Shown piece after piece: positions 9,525 to 17,393 of a stretch of DNA of 64,000 bases. The position numbers were made by a program, and so were the translations under genes. The stretch's first letter is position 1. Every line of letters starts with the position of its first letter. Source of the stretch: Clostridiales bacterium (GTDB lineage: Bacteria > Bacillota > Clostridia > Oscillospirales > Oscillospiraceae); the NCBI GenBank assembly GCA_003150355.1, contig QAMJ01000023.1, positions 62,001 through 126,000 on the forward strand. Reading direction: 5' to 3'. Under the pieces are notes generated by a model. The model was not told where the DNA came from, did not search any database, and was given only the letters and a program-made list of their open reading frames with translations.

Positions 9525-12500
9525 ATGATAAAACTCAGAAAGCTTCTGGCATGCCTGATGATCGCATGCATGGCGTTCAGCCTTATGCCGCTCGCGGCGT
9601 TCGCGACCGAGGGCGAGCCCTGCACGCATGTGTGGCAGGCTGCCGGCGGTAAGCATGTATGCAGCGTGTGCAGCGAAGAAGCTGCGCACAGCTTTGAAGA
9701 GGGCGTCTGCACGGTATGCGGCGCGGAAGAACCGGCCGATCCCAATGCTGAGGCGGCAAACAACGCGCCCGCGGAGCCCGCAGATGAAGAGGGCGGCGCT
9801 GCTGAAGAGACATATGCCGCGCAGATCGGTGAGAATGGGTATGCGACTCTTGCGGAAGCACTGGCCGCGATGCAGGACGGCGATACCGTCACGCTGCTTA
9901 AAGACGTGGAGGAGAGCTTTACCCTTGAAACTAACGGTACGATCGATCTCAACAATAAAACTTTAATCGGTGAGATCATAATTAAGGCAGACGTTGTTTT
10001 TCGCACCGGCGAGATCGCTCAGAAAAGTGGGCAGGAAACTGCTGCCGTGGTGCTTATCAATAGCGGCAGTCTGAAGCTGGAGGACACGTATATTAATGCT
10101 GGAGAATACGGCGGCATATTAGTGGACTCGGCAGAAACAGTCTCGGTCGAGCTCGTGGGAACCGTAACTTCATCGCAGTATGGCATAATGCAGAGCGAAA
10201 GCAGCACCGGAACGCTCAATGTCACGAGTGATCCTGCTTCGGGTATCAGCGGTACTAAGTACGGCATTTATATAAGAAACGGCTCATACACGGCACGTAC
10301 CACGGACGAGGATACCAATGATCTGAATGTACGCAGCAATGGGACAGCGATCAAAATAGATAAAGGAAGCCTTTCCATTTCCGGCGACAAGGGAAGCTTT
10401 GAAGGAGCACTTGAAATAGCCGAGGGAGTGACCTGCAGCATCACCGGCGGCAGCTTTACTGTGAAGCCGAACGTTGACAGTGGCTATCTTGCGGTGTACG
10501 ACGAATCAACAAAATTTTATAATGTTGTACCCGGTGTCGTTGTTAACGATGTGACTGTCAAGGCTGATGTGACGGGCGACTCTGCTCCTGTCACTGCCGC
10601 GGACGGAATCACTGCACCGAGCGGTGCCGCAAGCTTTGCATGCGACAGCAGCGCGATCGATGTGCAGAAGCTCCTTGCGGCTTCAAAATTAACGTTTTTA
10701 GAGGGGGACGTTGTATCGATAGAGCTCATCCCTGCTGTGAAGATCGAGGCAATCGAGCAGACCAAAAACAGTGTCGATTCCATCGAGTATTCCATTTCAC
10801 CTAAGGCGAAGATCACGGTTACAAGAGAGGGAACGGAACAGAAGGAGCTGGAAAAGGAGCTCTCTGTCAGCAATGATATGCTGAAAGGCGGCGTTGATGT
10901 CACCATTCCCACTGTTGATGGATTTACCGTCTTAACGCAAATAGTACATATCCATTCCGACGGCAGCACGGAGGAAATTACAAAACATAGCTTTGGGAAT
11001 AATGAAGTAAGCTTCAATGTAAGCTCCTTCAGTAGCTTCATACTGTACAGAAGTTCGATGGCGATCGAGGTACTCGACAGTAACGGGAAGTTCAGCGCAA
11101 GATACAGCAGCTTTTCGGATGCACTGAGTGCTATTAGCGGCAGCAGCGGCTGGACTATTAAGCTGCTGCAGGACGTAAGTATAGAAGCCGGTAATGAATA
11201 TTCATATGCTTTGGCATGGAAGCTCGACCTTGCGGGGAACAAGCTCAACACCAATAATTTCTACGTATACGGCACAAACGCCGGGCAACACAGCATAACG
11301 ATAATGGACAGTTCAGCGGCTCAAAGCGGACAAATTGTCGGCTCCGGAACTGCAGCAATTGATATAGGCGGCAAATGCACGGTGACGCTTGAGAGCGGCA
11401 GCATAGTGAATACGAGCGGAACTGCCGTTGCGGTGAAAGATAATAAAAACCAAAAGAGCGCGCACTTCGTCATGACCGGCGGAACTTTGAATGGGACGAC
11501 GGCGCTGACCGCGGACAGCGGCGCCGTGGAGATAAGCAACGGTACGGTCACCGGTACGAACAGTACGGTTGACAGAGAGGCAGCGATCCTCGTGAACGAC
11601 AACGTCACCCTGACAATTAAGGGCGGCAGTGTGACCAATGCAAAGGGCAATGCCATTTCAATAAACGGCGTGAGCTCGCAGTTCACCATGTCCGGCGGTA
11701 CGGTAAATGGCAGAACGAAGGGCGTTGACATGTACGGCGGAAGTGCGGAGATAAGCAGCGGTACCATAGAAGGCGGCACAGCCATAAATACCGTCGGCAG
11801 CAGCATAACGATCTCCGGCGGCACGTTCGACAGTACGACTGCGGATAAGGAAGTGGTCGCCGCTACGACCGGAAGCACGACGGTTGCAATTTCCGGCGGC
11901 TCGTTCAAGCATGAAGTGCCCAAGGTGCAGTGCGCGGACGGCTACGTCCCCTGTGCGGACGCAAAGAACCCCGGCAGATTCAGCGTCGAGCCTATTTCGG
12001 AGCCGGTAGCAAGAGCGGAGGACGCGCTCGGAGTCGATAAGGGCACGTTCTCGACCGTCCAGGATGCGATCAATGCGGCCGGACTCGGCGGCAAGGTCAC
12101 GCTGCTCAGAGACAACGGAGACTATGCCACGGTCAGCAGGTCTATCGTGATCGACGGCGCGGGCTGCAGAATGAAGAACCTGACTGTGATGTCCATAGCC
12201 GGGGTCAAGATAATGAACCTCAGAGCCGACACGGTTACCGTCAGTGCGAACGCAAAGGCTGAGCTCAGCGGAGAGAATGTGTTTACTGAGCTTGTGAACA
12301 ACGGCGCGCGCTGCGAGATCATCGACGGGAGATACCTCAGCCACACCGGCAGCGGCACGTACGCCATCTCCGGCGGCGTGTTCGGCAACGAGGTGACGCA
12401 GGATGAGTGCGCGCTCGTTCCGGTCACAGGGAAGCTCACCGGCACGGCAGCGAGCCTGACGAAATATACCCCAGCGCTGAACACCGACCCTGAGACGAAG

Positions 12501-12977
12501 GACGCATATCCCTACACTGTAGAGGTGGCTCCTGCGCCGAGGATAACCGGAATATCCAACAATGCATATTTCCAGAAAGGCTCCAGCAGCACGCTCACGA
12601 TATACACCGACGGCGATTATGACGAGCTGGTCAAGGCAGGGACTATCTACCGCTGCCTGCACGTGTATAACGCCAACGGCACCGACCTTATAAGCTCGCG
12701 CTACTACACGGTCGAGGAGGACGCGAACGGCTATGCCGTGATCACGATCGCAAACTCCTTCCTCAGAAACCGCCCGACCGGGACTTACAGCGTGCAGGTG
12801 GACTTCACCACCGGCGTGACTCAGCTGGAGGATTTCAGAGTGGGTACCTCGGCCACGCCCAAGACCGGCGATGAGAGCAACATCGGCCTGTGGATAGGCA
12901 TCATGGCCTGCTCCGCGATAATCATCGGCTGCGGTGTGTTCGTGCTCGTCCACAAGAATAAGAAGAACAAGAAGTAA
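9525..12977 (+). CDS. Large cell-wall surface protein with beta-helix repeats and sortase-type C-terminus
   Basis: 1150 residues. A signal peptide (residues 1-28, positively charged then hydrophobic, ending A-F-A-T) is followed by a small Cys/His module with C-x-x-C pairs (about 33-73). Three copies of a module with the pattern [F/Y]-x-[T/S]-x-x-[D/E]-A followed by a V-T-L-L-x-D or I-K-L-L-x-D strand occur near residues 105, 530 and 840, each leading into G-G-S/S-G-G-T rungs typical of right-handed beta-helices. The C-terminus has A-T-P-K-T-G-D, a hydrophobic helix and a K-N-K-K-N-K-K tail, the layout of a sortase substrate with a variant of L-P-x-T-G. GAGGAG precedes the ATG. It is monocistronic. 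Ligand and function are unknown; adhesion or glycan binding is a guess. Confidence 0.9.
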   Translation: MIKLRKLLACLMIACMAFSLMPLAAFATEGEPCTHVWQAAGGKHVCSVCSEEAAHSFEEGVCTVCGAEEPADPNAEAANNAPAEPADEEGGAAEETYAAQIGENGYATLAEALAAMQDGDTVTLLKDVEESFTLETNGTIDLNNKTLIGEIIIKADVVFRTGEIAQKSGQETAAVVLINSGSLKLEDTYINAGEYGGILVDSAETVSVELVGTVTSSQYGIMQSESSTGTLNVTSDPASGISGTKYGIYIRNGSYTARTTDEDTNDLNVRSNGTAIKIDKGSLSISGDKGSFEGALEIAEGVTCSITGGSFTVKPNVDSGYLAVYDESTKFYNVVPGVVVNDVTVKADVTGDSAPVTAADGITAPSGAASFACDSSAIDVQKLLAASKLTFLEGDVVSIELIPAVKIEAIEQTKNSVDSIEYSISPKAKITVTREGTEQKELEKELSVSNDMLKGGVDVTIPTVDGFTVLTQIVHIHSDGSTEEITKHSFGNNEVSFNVSSFSSFILYRSSMAIEVLDSNGKFSARYSSFSDALSAISGSSGWTIKLLQDVSIEAGNEYSYALAWKLDLAGNKLNTNNFYVYGTNAGQHSITIMDSSAAQSGQIVGSGTAAIDIGGKCTVTLESGSIVNTSGTAVAVKDNKNQKSAHFVMTGGTLNGTTALTADSGAVEISNGTVTGTNSTVDREAAILVNDNVTLTIKGGSVTNAKGNAISINGVSSQFTMSGGTVNGRTKGVDMYGGSAEISSGTIEGGTAINTVGSSITISGGTFDSTTADKEVVAATTGSTTVAISGGSFKHEVPKVQCADGYVPCADAKNPGRFSVEPISEPVARAEDALGVDKGTFSTVQDAINAAGLGGKVTLLRDNGDYATVSRSIVIDGAGCRMKNLTVMSIAGVKIMNLRADTVTVSANAKAELSGENVFTELVNNGARCEIIDGRYLSHTGSGTYAISGGVFGNEVTQDECALVPVTGKLTGTAASLTKYTPALNTDPETKDAYPYTVEVAPAPRITGISNNAYFQKGSSSTLTIYTDGDYDELVKAGTIYRCLHVYNANGTDLISSRYYTVEEDANGYAVITIANSFLRNRPTGTYSVQVDFTTGVTQLEDFRVGTSATPKTGDESNIGLWIGIMACSAIIIGCGVFVLVHKNKKNKK

Positions 12978-12986
12978 GACAAGTAT

Positions 12987-13022
12987 AAAAAAATTACCGT
13001 CCCGCGGGACGGTAATTTTTTT
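12987..13022. terminator. Bidirectional terminator between surface protein and TauE/SafE genes
   Basis: A run of A, a GC-rich palindrome centred near 13004 and a run of seven T form an intrinsic terminator readable on both strands, between two convergent genes. Confidence 0.9.
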
Positions 13023-13030
13023 GCCTGATT

Positions 13031-13753
13031 TTATAACCCAAGCAGATTCAATATGCCGCTGACGCCGACGGCGGTGTAGACGGCAAAGCCCATGCGCCGG
13101 TCGTCAAGCTTATCGACGACGCGGTTGGCGATAAGAAAGCCGAGGAGGATGAACACCGAGCCGAAAAGGATGACCGGCAGATCCGCCGATGTGACGATGC
13201 CGTTTCTGATGCGCACATAGGTGCTCCAGATGTTGTTCAGCAGAAACAGCGTCTCGATAGTCGCGAGGTACTCCTCCTTGCTGTCGGTATTGGCGAGGTA
13301 GTAGACCGCCATCAGCGGGCCGCCGACGGCAAACAGACCGCTGCACACACCGGAGAAAATTATTGCCGCGGCACTGACCCAGATATTCCACTTGCCGTGA
13401 TCCTTCCCATGGAGGAAGAAATGATACAGCGCCAGCAGAATGAGGAAGCCGCCGAAGCAGCGCTTGAGCAGCGCCTGATCTACATACGGTGCGAGCCTGA
13501 TGGCCGCGGTCGCGACCGTGGAATACAGCAGCAGCGGAAGAATGACCTTGCGCAGGTTTATGTGCTTGCGATAGCGGTACACCATCGCCGCGATGAGCGC
13601 GATGTTCATGATGCAGGAAACGCCCGCTGCCTGACTAAGAGGATAATAAAACGGCAGCGCGATCATCAGGATTATGCCAGCGCCGAAGCCGCAGCTGCCC
13701 TGAACTACGCCGGATATAAGCGCGGCGAGTGCTACAATAAGATATTCAATCAT
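13031..13753 (-). CDS. TauE/SafE family sulfite/anion exporter (DUF81)
   Basis: A 240-residue integral membrane protein with about eight hydrophobic helices. The N-terminal half-repeat carries G-x-x-x-G-x-x-G-F-G-A-G, and the second half has V-G-G-P-L-M-A-V-Y-Y, both typical of TauE/SafE. The family moves sulfite, sulfonates or other small organic anions; the substrate here is unknown. The first ATG at 13753 is used. It has its own promoter with an inverted repeat over the -10 box and is not in an operon. Confidence 0.85.
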   Translation of the reverse strand: MIEYLIVALAALISGVVQGSCGFGAGIILMIALPFYYPLSQAAGVSCIMNIALIAAMVYRYRKHINLRKVILPLLLYSTVATAAIRLAPYVDQALLKRCFGGFLILLALYHFFLHGKDHGKWNIWVSAAAIIFSGVCSGLFAVGGPLMAVYYLANTDSKEEYLATIETLFLLNNIWSTYVRIRNGIVTSADLPVILFGSVFILLGFLIANRVVDKLDDRRMGFAVYTAVGVSGILNLLGL

Positions 13754-13766
13754 TTTTCTGATCTCG

Positions 13767-13794
13767 ACAATCTATAACAGAATGTGCAGATTGT
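13767..13794 (-). promoter_or_regulatory. Inverted repeat overlapping the TauE/SafE promoter
   Basis: ACAATCT (13767-13773) and AGATTGT (13788-13794) are 14 bases apart and overlap the -10 box, which suits a repressor site. No regulator is assigned. Confidence 0.35.
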
Positions 13795-13818
13795 AATCCG
13801 ATTCGTCGGCATTGTCAA
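13790..13818 (-). promoter_or_regulatory. Promoter of TauE/SafE gene
   Basis: On the minus strand TTGACA, 17 bases, TACAAT; the -35 is a perfect consensus. Confidence 0.7.
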
Positions 13819-13821
13819 CTT

Positions 13822-13850
13822 TTGTATGGCGTTTTTTGAAATAGTATGGT
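13822..13850 (+). promoter_or_regulatory. Weak candidate promoter of thiI-cinA
   Basis: TTGTAT, 17 bases, TATGGT. The match is moderate and overlapping alternatives exist, but it lies at a sensible distance before the thiI ribosome site. Confidence 0.35.
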
Positions 13851-13890
13851 AATATATAGTTTACTGCCTGAAAACCAAGGAGATGTACAG

Positions 13891-15063
13891 ATGAACGATA
13901 TAATTCTGCTCAAACTGGGCGAGATAGTCCTCAAGGGTCTTAACAGAAGAAGCTTTGAACAGAAGCTGACGGCGAATGTCCGCCGCCGCCTTGCACCGAT
14001 AGGGAAGTTCCGTGTCTACTGCCTCCAGTCAATAATCTATGTCGAGGGCGAGGATGGGGCCGATATGGACACCGCGTTCGAGGCACTCAAAAAGGTGTTC
14101 GGCGTAATTAGCCTGACGCGCGCTGCCGCCTGCGAAAAGGACAAGGACGCGATAGCAAAGCTCGCCATTGAGTATCTGCGCGAGGATATGCTGCGCGCGA
14201 AGAGCTTCAAGGTCGAGACGCGCCGAAGTGACAAGGCCTTCCCGATGACGAGCATCGAGCTGAGCCAGTATGTCGGCAACGCCCTGAGCGACGCTCATGA
14301 GGATATCGAGGTCGACGTGCATGACCCGGAGCTTGTAGTCCACATTGAGGTGCGCGACCTTGCGGCTTATGTACACGCTATGCCCGTCCACGGTGCGGGC
14401 GGTCTCCCGGTCGGATGCAGCGGCACCGCGGTGACGCTCCTCTCCGGCGGCATTGACAGCCCTGTGTCGACCTACATGATCGCAAAGCGCGGTGTGCATC
14501 TTATACCGGTACACTTTTTCTCATTCCCGTATACCTCCCAGCAGGCGAAGGACAAGGTCATCGAGCTTGGCCGCCTGCTCACCGAGTACTGCGGGAGGAT
14601 GACGATGGAGGTCGTGCCGTTCACGCACATTCAAGAGGAGATACGCGACAAGTGCCCCGAGGAGTATTTCACGCTGATAATGCGCCGCTTTATGATGCGC
14701 ATTGCCGAGCAGATCGCCCAGCGCAGCAACGCCAAGGCCATTGTCACCGGTGAAAACCTCGGCCAGGTCGCAAGCCAGACCATGGAGGCCATGGCCTCTA
14801 CGCAGGCTGTTATGACTCTGCCGATACTCCAGCCGCTTATCGGCATGGACAAGGAGGAGATAGTCGAGCGCGCAAGGCAGATCGGCACCTTTGAGACATC
14901 TATCCTGCCGTATGAGGACTGCTGCACCGTCTTTACCCCGCGCCACCCGAGGACGCGCCCGAAGATAAGCGAGGTCGAACGCGCGGAGTCGAAGCTGGAT
15001 ATCGACGCGCTCGTCGCCGAGGCGCTTGAGGGGATCGAAAGGATAGAGCTGGACCATGAGTAA
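13891..15063 (+). CDS. thiI: tRNA 4-thiouridine synthetase
   Basis: A 390-residue protein of the short Gram-positive type (ferredoxin-like plus THUMP domains, then a PP-loop adenylation domain, no rhodanese domain). The PP-loop L-L-S-G-G-I-D-S-P is at about residues 183-191. It adenylates U8 of tRNA for sulfur insertion, and in many bacteria also feeds thiazole synthesis; lack of rhodanese means sulfur comes from a partner desulfurase. The ATG at 13891 follows AAGGAGATG; an in-frame upstream ATG at 13846 has no such site. It overlaps cinA by 8 bases. Confidence 0.95.
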   Translation: MNDIILLKLGEIVLKGLNRRSFEQKLTANVRRRLAPIGKFRVYCLQSIIYVEGEDGADMDTAFEALKKVFGVISLTRAAACEKDKDAIAKLAIEYLREDMLRAKSFKVETRRSDKAFPMTSIELSQYVGNALSDAHEDIEVDVHDPELVVHIEVRDLAAYVHAMPVHGAGGLPVGCSGTAVTLLSGGIDSPVSTYMIAKRGVHLIPVHFFSFPYTSQQAKDKVIELGRLLTEYCGRMTMEVVPFTHIQEEIRDKCPEEYFTLIMRRFMMRIAEQIAQRSNAKAIVTGENLGQVASQTMEAMASTQAVMTLPILQPLIGMDKEEIVERARQIGTFETSILPYEDCCTVFTPRHPRTRPKISEVERAESKLDIDALVAEALEGIERIELDHE

Positions 15064-16312
15064 GAGCTACGATACTGAGATAATCTCCGTCGGGACTGAG
15101 CTGCTGCTCGGCCACGTGACGAATACCGACGCGCGGGACATTTCGGAAATGCTCTCGAAGATCGGCATAAACGTGAAGTACCACACCGTCGTCGGCGATA
15201 ACCCGGAGCGGCTGCGTAAGTGTGTTGAGACGGCTAAGAGCCGCGCGGACATCATCATCACGACCGGCGGCCTCGGCCCCACCTGCGATGATCTCACAAA
15301 GCAGATCCTTGCCGAGGCTTTCGGCCTCAGGCTCGTCGAGAACAAGGCCGAGCGCGAGGGACTGTACGACTATATCCGCTACGGCAAGAAGTTCACCGAC
15401 AACAATTTCACTCAGGCAATGCTCCCGGATGGCTGCACAGTGTTCCACAACAACTGCGGCACTGCGCCCGGCTGCGGCTTTGAGAAGGACGGCAAGATCG
15501 TCGTTATGATCCCCGGCCCGCCCAAGGAGTGCAACGCCATGTTCCGCGAGAGCGCGCTGCCGTATCTGCGCAAGCTCTCGGAGGAGCTTATCGTATCGCA
15601 CTCGGTGCGCATCTTCGGTCTCGGCGAAAGCTCCGTCGACGATATCTTTGCCGAGGAAATGAACCGCATGACGAACCCCACCATGGCGCCCTACGCCAAG
15701 GAGTGCGACTGCCTGCTCCAGATAACCGCAAAGGCAAAGAGCGTGGACGAGGCCGAGAAAATGATCGCCCCCGTGATGGAGCACGTGATGCAGCGCCTCG
15801 GCGATGTGGTCTACGGCGTGGACATCGAGTGCATCGAGGAGAGCGTAATAAAGCTGCTGCGTGAAAAGAACATGACATTTTCCGCTGCGGAGAGCTGCAC
15901 CGGCGGAGAGCTTGCAAAGCGCTTTACCGATATGCCCGGAGCGAGCGCGTTTTTCAAGGGCGGCGTTGTGACCTACACGAACGAGGCCAAGGCGAAGCTG
16001 CTGGGCATTGACCCGGCGCTCATCGAGGAAAAGGGCGCGGTGAGCTATGAGGTCGCGAAAGCGATGGCCGAGAATGTCCGCGCGCTGCTGGGTACGGATA
16101 TCGGCGTCGGCGTGACTGGGCTCGCAGGCCCAGACGGCGACGGCGTGCACGAGGTCGGCACGGTATTTGTCTCCCTAACGGTCGAGGGCGAGACCTTTGT
16201 CAAGGAGCTGCACACGGGCGCCATGCGCACGCGCAGCTTCATCCGCCGCATGGCAGGAAACCACATCTATGACATGATGCGCCGCTGGCTCAGCGGTATA
16301 GATGTTATGTAA
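15056..16312 (+). CDS. cinA: Competence/damage-inducible protein CinA, probable NMN amidohydrolase
   Basis: A 418-residue protein. The N-terminal MoaB/MogA-like domain (about 1-170) has T-T-G-G-L-G-P-T-x-D-D near residue 65 and P-G-P-P-K-E near 152. The C-terminal CinA/PncC domain (about 255-418) carries the S-A-A-E-S-C-T-G-G motif and the V-G-V-T-G-L-A-G-P loop. The family hydrolyses ADP-ribose-type substrates and deamidates nicotinamide mononucleotide for NAD recycling. It is translationally coupled to thiI through an 8-base overlap and ends at a bidirectional terminator. Confidence 0.94.
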   Translation: MSKSYDTEIISVGTELLLGHVTNTDARDISEMLSKIGINVKYHTVVGDNPERLRKCVETAKSRADIIITTGGLGPTCDDLTKQILAEAFGLRLVENKAEREGLYDYIRYGKKFTDNNFTQAMLPDGCTVFHNNCGTAPGCGFEKDGKIVVMIPGPPKECNAMFRESALPYLRKLSEELIVSHSVRIFGLGESSVDDIFAEEMNRMTNPTMAPYAKECDCLLQITAKAKSVDEAEKMIAPVMEHVMQRLGDVVYGVDIECIEESVIKLLREKNMTFSAAESCTGGELAKRFTDMPGASAFFKGGVVTYTNEAKAKLLGIDPALIEEKGAVSYEVAKAMAENVRALLGTDIGVGVTGLAGPDGDGVHEVGTVFVSLTVEGETFVKELHTGAMRTRSFIRRMAGNHIYDMMRRWLSGIDVM

Positions 16313-16332
16313 ACCGACGATGCTTAAATATT

Positions 16333-16378
16333 AAAACAGCTCTGACTCAGACCGAAAGGCCTGGGTCAGAGCTGTTTT
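16333..16378. terminator. Bidirectional terminator between cinA and gtrA-like gene
   Basis: An 18-base stem interrupted once, closed by a GAAA tetraloop, is flanked by AAAA and TTTT. It sits between convergent genes. Confidence 0.88.
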
Positions 16379-16812
16379 CACAGCTTTTCTATCGCAAAGC
16401 GCATGACGAAGAAGTTGAGCGTCATGGTGATCGGAGTCACGATGATCTTGGACAGAATGGCGGAGTATCTGACGATGAGCGCGGCAGAGATATACGTGGT
16501 TATCAGTGTATTTATCTTTGCGAGCAGCAGCGAAATGAGGATGATAAGCACGATCTGATAGGCGATATACACGCAGTATTTCCAGAAAAGCGGGATACGG
16601 TGGTTGTCCCGGAAGACGAAGCGCGTGGAGAACGCGAATACAAAGCTTGCGCCGACGAGCGAGCTTATCATGTTGACGGCGGCAAGGTTTGAAATGCGTG
16701 TGCTGAGCAGGGTATATACCGTGAAATCGAGCAGCCAGCCTATGCCGCTCAGCCCGACAAAGCGCAGAGCCTGCATCAGCAGTGCGCGCAGTTTACTAGG
16801 CGCGGTGCTCAT
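16378..16812 (-). CDS. GtrA family membrane protein
   Basis: A 144-residue protein with four membrane helices, the normal GtrA size and layout. The helix-1 motif R-F-x-x-x-G-x-x-x-x-x-x-D, the S-R-x-F-V-F-R element between helices 2 and 3 and the late N-F-x-x-x-R-x-x-F segment are all present. GtrA proteins are thought to help move lipid-linked sugars such as prenyl-phosphate glucose across the membrane. It is last in a five-gene unit and overlaps the HAD gene by 4 bases, so a role in the same surface-glycan route is inferred. Confidence 0.88.
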   Translation of the reverse strand: MSTAPSKLRALLMQALRFVGLSGIGWLLDFTVYTLLSTRISNLAAVNMISSLVGASFVFAFSTRFVFRDNHRIPLFWKYCVYIAYQIVLIILISLLLAKINTLITTYISAALIVRYSAILSKIIVTPITMTLNFFVMRFAIEKL

Positions 16813-17393
16813 AGCGCGGCTCCTTTCCTGACGCGGAGGGTCTGGCAGCCGCTCGCGAGTGCGGCGGCGACGCCGGAGGCGGAGTCCTCAAAAATGATGC
16901 ACCGGCTGCGGTCAACGCCGAAGCGCTCGATCACCATGTTATAGCAGAATGGGTCGGGCTTTGCGTGAAGCACGTCCTCCTGAGTGACGACGGCGTCGAA
17001 CAGCTCCGCAAGCGAGAAATGCTCAAGTATGCGCTCGACGTTCCGCCGCGTAGCGGTGGTGACAAGGGCAATGTAATACTCGCTCTTGAGCGCGCGGAGA
17101 ATATCGACGAGGGGACGGTTCAGCTCGGCGGACTTCAGGCAGTCCGCGTAGAGCTCGATCTTCCGCTTGTGTACGGCCTCGGTAAGCTCCGCGCTGCCGC
17201 CGACGAGGGCGGGGAGAAAATCGCGGTAGCTCCTGCCGTCGCAGCAATTGGCGTAGTGCTCCGGCGTGAGGTCAAAGCCGTGCTCGTTGAGGGCGCGCTT
17301 GTAGGCCTCGAAGTTCGCGTTCATCGTGAACACAAGAGTGTTGTCGAGATCGACCATGGCAAGCTTAGTTTTTTTCAAAGCGGTTGTAGACAT
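16809..17393 (-). CDS. HAD superfamily phosphatase (beta-phosphoglucomutase-like)
   Basis: A 194-residue hydrolase with a helical cap. Motif I is D-L-D-N-T (D15, D17), motif II the T-T-A-T segment near residue 110, motif III K-P-D-P-F near 146 and motif IV E-D-S-A-S-G near 170, so all catalytic motifs are intact. It should dephosphorylate a small phosphorylated metabolite or isomerise a sugar phosphate. The start overlaps the upstream kinase-flippase gene by 29 bases without a clear ribosome site; an in-frame ATG at 17357 just after that gene's stop is an alternative. Operon position suggests it handles an intermediate of the envelope cluster. Confidence 0.82.
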   Translation of the reverse strand: MSTTALKKTKLAMVDLDNTLVFTMNANFEAYKRALNEHGFDLTPEHYANCCDGRSYRDFLPALVGGSAELTEAVHKRKIELYADCLKSAELNRPLVDILRALKSEYYIALVTTATRRNVERILEHFSLAELFDAVVTQEDVLHAKPDPFCYNMVIERFGVDRSRCIIFEDSASGVAAALASGCQTLRVRKGAAL

